DNA of 44,016 nt, taken from the NCBI GenBank assembly GCA_910586255.1, contig CAJUHR010000035.1, positions 1 to 44,016 of the forward strand, read 5' to 3'. This DNA comes from an uncultured Lachnospiraceae bacterium. Its GTDB lineage: Bacteria > Bacillota > Clostridia > Lachnospirales > Lachnospiraceae. This document shows, in pieces, positions 40,100-44,016 of the stretch. The number at the start of each line of letters is the position of its first letter. Position 1 is the first letter of the stretch. The notes below the pieces were generated by a model. That model was not told the origin of the DNA and ran no database searches. It saw only the letters and a list, made by a program, of their open reading frames with translations. Both the position numbers and the translations under genes were made by a program.

Positions 40100-40486
40100 C
40101 TATCTTTCATTCAGCACAACGGTGATGTGGCTCATTCTCTTTTCGATTCTGTAAGCTCTGCCCTGTGCCCTCGGTTTTACTCTCTTCATGGTCGGTCCCT
40201 TGTTGGCGTAGCACTCCTCCACATACAGCTTGGAGCGGTCCATACCATTGTTGTTCTCGGCATTGGCTGCTGCCGATTCCAGTAATTTCTTAATCAAAGT
40301 GGAAGCATATCTGGGATTGTAGGTTACAATACCGATTGCGGTCTCCAGATCCTTGCCCCGGATGGCATCCAGAACGAAACACGCTTTCTGGACGGATACG
40401 CGGGCATAGGACAGCTTAGCGGACGGCCGCGTGTCCTTCTTGGCGTTTCTCTCTCTCTTAATCTGACTTCTATGTCCTTTAGCCAT
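40100..40486 (-). CDS. rplV: 50S ribosomal protein L22
   Basis: 128 residues. Its long hairpin reaches the tunnel constriction, where changes can give macrolide resistance; the hairpin here is VEECYANKGPTMKRVKPRAQ followed by GRAYRIEKRMSHI. Start MAKGHRSQIKRERN. 29 bases after rpsS. Confidence 0.98.
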   Translation of the reverse strand: MAKGHRSQIKRERNAKKDTRPSAKLSYARVSVQKACFVLDAIRGKDLETAIGIVTYNPRYASTLIKKLLESAAANAENNNGMDRSKLYVEECYANKGPTMKRVKPRAQGRAYRIEKRMSHITVVLNER

Positions 40487-40515
40487 TGCTAATAACCTCC
40501 TTTCAAATGCAGTGA

Positions 40516-40794
40516 TTACCGTTTGGATTTCTTCTCGTCTTTGCCGTGGCCTCTGTAGGTCCTGGTGGCAACAAACTCACCCAGCTTATGACCAACCATA
40601 TCCTCAGTCACATATACCGGAACATGCTTTCTTCCGTCATGAACCGCGATAGTGTGTCCAACCATCTGAGGAAAGATGGTGGAACGGCGGGACCAGGTCT
40701 TGATCACCTGATGCTGGCCTGAAGCGTTCAATGCATCAATCTTTTTTAATAGATGCGCGTCTGCAAATGGTCCTTTTTTTAATGAACGTCCCAT
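40516..40794 (-). CDS. rpsS: 30S ribosomal protein S19
   Basis: 92 residues. Head protein near the A-site finger. MGRSLKKGPFADAHLLKKID, TWSRRSTIFPQMVGHTIAVH, VYVTEDMVGHKLGEFVATRT. Twenty bases after rplB. Confidence 0.98.
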   Translation of the reverse strand: MGRSLKKGPFADAHLLKKIDALNASGQHQVIKTWSRRSTIFPQMVGHTIAVHDGRKHVPVYVTEDMVGHKLGEFVATRTYRGHGKDEKKSKR

Positions 40795-40814
40795 AGGGTT
40801 TGATCCTCCTTCAA

Positions 40815-41660
40815 TTATTTGATCGTCTTGCCATCACGTCTTCTGATGATGAGCTTATTGGACTGTTTATTCTTCTTTCTGGTCTTAAGGCCCAGTGCCG
40901 GCTTACCCCATGGAGTGCTCGGACCCGGACGGCCGATACCGGTCTTACCCTCACCACCACCGTGGGGATGGTCGTTGGGGTTCATAACGGAACCGCGGAC
41001 CGTAGGACGAATGCCCATGTGACGTTTTCTTCCTGCTTTACCTACATTGATCAGATTGTGCTCCCCGTTGCCCACAACACCGATGGTGGCGCGGCATACA
41101 ATCGGAACCATTCTCATCTCACCGGAGGGAAGTCTAAGCGTGGCATACTTGCCTTCCTTAGCCATCAGCTGTGCCGCATTGCCTGCGGAGCGCACCAGCT
41201 GTCCGCCCTTCCCGGGGTGAAGCTCTATATTGTGAATCTGCGCGCCTACCGGAATGTTGGCTAAAGGCAGGCAGTTGCCAGTTTTGGCCTCTGCTGTCTC
41301 TCCGCTCATAACCTTCATCCCATCGGTCAGTCCGGCCGGAGCCAGAATATAGGACTTGGTTCCGTCTGCATAGCAGATCAGCGCGATATTGGCGCTTCTG
41401 TTAGGATCGTACTCAATGCCGATCACGGTTGCCGGAATGCCGTCCTTCGAGTTTCTCTTAAAATCAATGATTCTGTATTTTCTTCTGCTGCCGCCTCCGC
41501 GGTGTCTTACGGTAATTTTCCCCTGATTATTACGTCCTGCATTCTTTTTCAAGGAAGTAACCAGAGACTTTTCCGGTGTGGATTTGGTAATCTCACTGAA
41601 ATCGGAACCGGTCATGTGTCTTCTGGAAGGTGTATATGGGTTATAGGTCTTAATTCCCAT
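40815..41660 (-). CDS. rplB: 50S ribosomal protein L2
   Basis: 281 residues. Needed for subunit joining and near the peptidyl-transferase centre. GIKTYNPYTPSRRHMTGSDF, NNQGKITVRHRGGGSRRKYR, and the conserved MNPNDHPHGGGEGKTGIGRP with the functional His. Preceded by a 217-base spacer that separates it from rplW. Confidence 0.98.
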   Translation of the reverse strand: MGIKTYNPYTPSRRHMTGSDFSEITKSTPEKSLVTSLKKNAGRNNQGKITVRHRGGGSRRKYRIIDFKRNSKDGIPATVIGIEYDPNRSANIALICYADGTKSYILAPAGLTDGMKVMSGETAEAKTGNCLPLANIPVGAQIHNIELHPGKGGQLVRSAGNAAQLMAKEGKYATLRLPSGEMRMVPIVCRATIGVVGNGEHNLINVGKAGRKRHMGIRPTVRGSVMNPNDHPHGGGEGKTGIGRPGPSTPWGKPALGLKTRKKNKQSNKLIIRRRDGKTIK

Positions 41661-41877
41661 GACATTAAACTCCTTTCATTTTCATCGAGCCTGCCCTGCT
41701 TTTGCGGGCTTATAGGTATGCCCGCAGGGTGCTTCATTGATCCTGCCCTGTTCTTCCGGAGGGCTTCCGATAATTTATAAAGACTTGTGGTTTCCTGCAA
41801 CGCATCCGCGCGTGTCTCCAGTCACGGCACAAAAACCGCACTGGGTTGCTCCTGCGGAAACGTCCGGTCAGTCCGCC
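41661..41877 (-). other. rplW-rplB spacer with imperfect repeats and a hairpin
   Basis: 217 bases without a gene where other operons have few. Two copies of TTCATnGAnCCTGCCCTGnT lie at 41681-41700 and 41733-41752 (17 of 20 bases equal, 52-base period). Between them GCGGGC (41704-41709) pairs with GCCCGC (41720-41725). No T run follows on the minus strand, so it is not an ordinary terminator. A 62-codon frame overlaps the start of rplB but has no ribosome binding site. Confidence 0.5.
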
Positions 41878-42177
41878 TTACAGGCCTGCAAAAATCTCGA
41901 TCTCCTTGCTGTCCTCAGTCAGCTGCACAATCGCCTTCTTTGTCTTGGCTGTCTTGCCAAAGGTCATGCCCCGTCTCTTGGTCTTGCCGTCATTGTTCAT
42001 GGTATTGACGCGCTCCACCTTGGTGCCTGGGAACATCTTCTCAACCGCTTCCTTGATCATAGCCTTATTGGCATCTGTGTGAACCAGGAATGTGTATTTT
42101 CTGTCGGACATTGCGTTCATGCTCTTCTCGGTAACCACCGGTTTGAGAATGACATCGTAATACTGAATGTTTGCCAT
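41878..42177 (-). CDS. rplW: 50S ribosomal protein L23
   Basis: 99 residues. Docking site for trigger factor and SRP at the tunnel exit. YYDVILKPVVTEKSMNAMSD, YTFLVHTDANKAMIKEAVEK, and TKRRGMTFGKTAKTKKAIV. Its ATG shares one base with the rplD stop. Confidence 0.98.
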   Translation of the reverse strand: MANIQYYDVILKPVVTEKSMNAMSDRKYTFLVHTDANKAMIKEAVEKMFPGTKVERVNTMNNDGKTKRRGMTFGKTAKTKKAIVQLTEDSKEIEIFAGL

Positions 42178-42797
42178 TATGCGTACACCTCCTCAATGCT
42201 CGCAACGGCAGCCTTGGTAGCTACCACAGTGTTGTATTTCAGAATGTCATATACATTGATCGTATTGACATACGCGGTCTTTACAGTGGGAATATTTCTG
42301 GCAGAAAGCACCACATTGTCGCTGTCAGCGCCTACTACCACAAGAGCCTGATTCACCTTCAGGTTGTCAAGAACATTTTTAAACTTCTTGGTCTTGATCT
42401 CATCCAGCTTAAGCTCATCCACTACGATAAATTTATTTTCCTGCACCCGGCTGGTCAGAGCGGACTTAAGAGCTGCCCTCTTCTCCTTCTTGTTCAGACG
42501 GATGGTGTAATCTCTCGGGGTCGGAGCAAATACGACACCGCCGCCGGTCCACTGGGGAGCTCTGGTGGAACCCTGTCTCGCATGACCGGTTCCTTTCTGA
42601 CGCCACGGCTTTCTGCCGCCTCCGGATACCTCGGCACGGGTCTTTGCCTTCTGAGTGCCCTGGCGCTTGTTGGCAAGCTGAGCAACAACCGCCATGTGTA
42701 CCAGGTGCTCATTGACCTCCACACCAAACACTGCATCATTCAGCTCCATGGTGCCTACTTCATTGCCTTCCATATTGAAAACAGATACATTTGCCAT
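42177..42797 (-). CDS. rplD: 50S ribosomal protein L4
   Basis: 206 residues. Its internal loop forms part of the exit tunnel; in E. coli L4 also represses the S10 operon. AKTRAEVSGGGRKPWRQKGT, GHARQGSTRAPQWTGGGVVF and NLKVNQALVVVGADSDNVV are seen. 33 bases after rplC. Confidence 0.98.
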   Translation of the reverse strand: MANVSVFNMEGNEVGTMELNDAVFGVEVNEHLVHMAVVAQLANKRQGTQKAKTRAEVSGGGRKPWRQKGTGHARQGSTRAPQWTGGGVVFAPTPRDYTIRLNKKEKRAALKSALTSRVQENKFIVVDELKLDEIKTKKFKNVLDNLKVNQALVVVGADSDNVVLSARNIPTVKTAYVNTINVYDILKYNTVVATKAAVASIEEVYA

Positions 42798-42830
42798 TTC
42801 TGTGTGTTCCTCCTTTCCTCGGTTCAGGCC

Positions 42831-43466
42831 TTAGCGGCTGACCTTTACGGTCTCTTTCAGTGTCACCAGGGACTTCTTCGGCCCCGGTACGGCACCCTTT
42901 ACCAAAATCAGGTTGTTCTCGGCATCCACCCGCACAACCTCCAGATTCTGAACAGTCACCTGTACATGACCCATATGTCCGGGCATCCCTTTACCCTTGA
43001 ACACACGTCCCGGGGTGGTTGCGGAACCATTGGAACCCTGATGGCGATGGAACTTGGAGCCGTGGGTCATGGGGCCTCTGTGCTGGCCAAATCTCTTGAT
43101 CGCGCCCTGGTAGCCTTTACCTTTGGAAATTGCGGTGGCATCCACCTTGTCGCCTGCCGCAAAAATATCAGCCTTAATCTCATCCTTTACGGAATAGTCC
43201 TGGGCATTCTCCAGACGAAACTCTCTCACATATCTCTTGTAAGCCACGCCCGCCTTGTCAAAATGTCCTTTCACCGGCTTGGTGACCAGCTTCTCCCGCT
43301 TGTCCACATAACCGACCTGAATTGCCTTGTAGCCGTCATTCTCCTCAGTCTTTACCTGGGTCACCACGCAGGGACCTGCCTGAAGAACTGTCACCGGGAC
43401 TAAAACGCCCTGGTCATTGAAGATCTGGGTCATTCCGACCTTTGTAGCTAAGATCGCTTTCTTCAT
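42831..43466 (-). CDS. rplC: 50S ribosomal protein L3
   Basis: 211 residues. One of the first large-subunit assembly proteins. AILATKVGMTQIFNDQGVLV at the start; the internal loop RFGQHRGPMTHGSKFHRHQG reaches the peptidyl-transferase centre; then GRVFKGKGMPGHMGHVQVTV. 49 bases after rpsJ. Confidence 0.98.
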   Translation of the reverse strand: MKKAILATKVGMTQIFNDQGVLVPVTVLQAGPCVVTQVKTEENDGYKAIQVGYVDKREKLVTKPVKGHFDKAGVAYKRYVREFRLENAQDYSVKDEIKADIFAAGDKVDATAISKGKGYQGAIKRFGQHRGPMTHGSKFHRHQGSNGSATTPGRVFKGKGMPGHMGHVQVTVQNLEVVRVDAENNLILVKGAVPGPKKSLVTLKETVKVSR

Positions 43467-43515
43467 GTTTTTTCCTCCTTACAGCGGATTGCCTGTTAAG
43501 CAATCATACTAAAGC

Positions 43516-43833
43516 TTATTTTTGTTTCATTTTAATGTCGATATGCACACCGGCCGGCATCTCTAACTTGGACAGAGCATCCACCGTCTTCTGGCTGGGG
43601 GTGATGATATCGATCAGTCTCTTGTGAGTTCTCTGCTCGAACTGCTCACGGGAATCTTTGTACTTATGCACTGCCCGCAGGATTGTAACCACTTCCTTCT
43701 TGGTGGGCAGCGGCACCGGTCCGCTCACCTGAGCCCCTGTCTTCTTTACGGTCTCGATGATCTTCCCGGCAGACTGGTCAACCAGCTGGTGATCATAAGC
43801 CTTCAATGTGATTCTCATTACTTGACTTGCCAT
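43516..43833 (-). CDS. rpsJ: 30S ribosomal protein S10
   Basis: 105 residues. Head protein and, with NusB, an antitermination factor (NusE). MRITLKAYDHQLVDQSAGKI, SGPVPLPTKKEVVTILRAVH, REQFEQRTHKRLIDI, MPAGVHIDIKM. The Met at 43833 has GGAGG upstream; 43818 (MRITLKAY) is the more usual family start and also possible. First gene of the superoperon. Confidence 0.97.
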   Translation of the reverse strand: MASQVMRITLKAYDHQLVDQSAGKIIETVKKTGAQVSGPVPLPTKKEVVTILRAVHKYKDSREQFEQRTHKRLIDIITPSQKTVDALSKLEMPAGVHIDIKMKQK

Positions 43834-43871
43834 AAAAAAAGTCGCCTCCTTTTCGCACTTCTGGATTAAGT

Positions 43872-43978
43872 ACGACAAGCGGTGACTGTACACTTCTCCG
43901 TGTGTGTCATAAAAACACCACACTGCGTTACTGCATCTTCTTTCATACAGCTGTTCAATTGGTACAGTGACTTGTCGT
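43872..43978 (-). promoter_or_regulatory. Structured leader ahead of rpsJ
   Basis: ACGACAAG (43872-43879) pairs with CTTGTCGT (43971-43978), and CTGTAC (43886-43891) with GTACAG (43962-43967), a long two-part stem about 40 bases ahead of rpsJ. The enclosed 70 bases can form further small stems. No promoter is evident up to the right edge. The form fits an autoregulated ribosomal-protein leader. Confidence 0.6.
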
Positions 43979-44016
43979 CAGTTTCCTAACTTGACATTCG
44001 CTCCACGGAAAACCTG

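Noticed and set aside
41612..41800. 62-codon frame in the rplW-rplB spacer
   Set aside because: It overlaps rplB in another frame, has no ribosome binding site and covers repeats.
42171..43403. 410-codon plus-strand frame opposite rplD and rplC
   Set aside because: Long open antisense frame caused by the codon use of two highly conserved ribosomal genes; no ribosome binding site or family motif.
1..44016. CRISPR arrays, tRNA or rRNA genes, complete insertion sequences
   Set aside because: No regularly spaced repeat array, no cloverleaf sequence and no transposase or integrase frame was seen on either strand.

Overview
The window is chromosomal DNA from a Gram-positive anaerobe of the class Clostridia, most likely the Lachnospiraceae. 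The evidence is the Firmicutes gene order S10-spc-alpha followed by ecfA1-ecfA2-ecfT-truA-rplM-rpsI, strong Shine-Dalgarno sequences (GGAGG) throughout, a zinc-type S14, a KOW-domain gene between map and infA, LPxTG and choline-binding-type cell-wall motifs, and a mid-range base composition. Almost every gene lies on the minus strand, so transcription runs from the right end to the left.

Right half (27.3-44.0 kb): one nearly complete ribosomal protein superoperon, rpsJ-rplC-rplD-rplW-rplB-rpsS-rplV-rpsC-rplP-rpmC-rpsQ-rplN-rplX-rplE-rpsN-rpsH-rplF-rplR-rpsE-rpmD-rplO-secY-adk-map-KOW-infA-rpmJ-rpsM-rpsK-rpsD-rpoA-rplQ. It contains an internal promoter ahead of rpmJ, a structured leader ahead of rpsJ, several unusually long spacers with repeats or hairpins, and a terminator after rplQ.

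Middle (about 9.5-27.3 kb): an accessory segment that separates rplQ from the ecfA genes that normally sit next to it. Right to left it holds: (i) an unrecognised three-gene cassette (two-TM membrane protein, phosphoribosyltransferase-like protein, Cys-rich helical protein) closed by a strong two-way terminator; (ii) a frameshifted LPxTG surface-protein remnant; (iii) a divergent AraC regulator next to a TRAP transporter plus uxuA-uxuB, a coherent hexuronate uptake and catabolism unit; (iv) an OGG1-like DNA glycosylase; (v) a biotin operon bioY-bioB-bioD-bioA behind a clear BirA-type operator, without bioF; (vi) a fragment of an AAA-ATPase/PD-(D/E)XK protein; (vii) a secreted protein with cell-wall-binding repeats.

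Left (1.5-9.5 kb): the ECF vitamin-transporter module (ecfA1, ecfA2, ecfT) with its own promoter, a 967-residue TPR protein with a degenerate J-like N-terminus, truA with a long C-terminal extension, then rplM-rpsI with its own consensus promoter. Beyond the rpsI 3' end (1-1.45 kb) the sequence becomes AT-rich and carries an SprT-like metalloprotease and a ribbon-helix-helix-type protein with a phased triple repeat. This looks like the edge of an integrated element lodged downstream of rpsI.

The best candidate for an undescribed system is the three-gene cassette at 23.3-27.2 kb. All family calls come from reading motifs by eye; no database search was possible.
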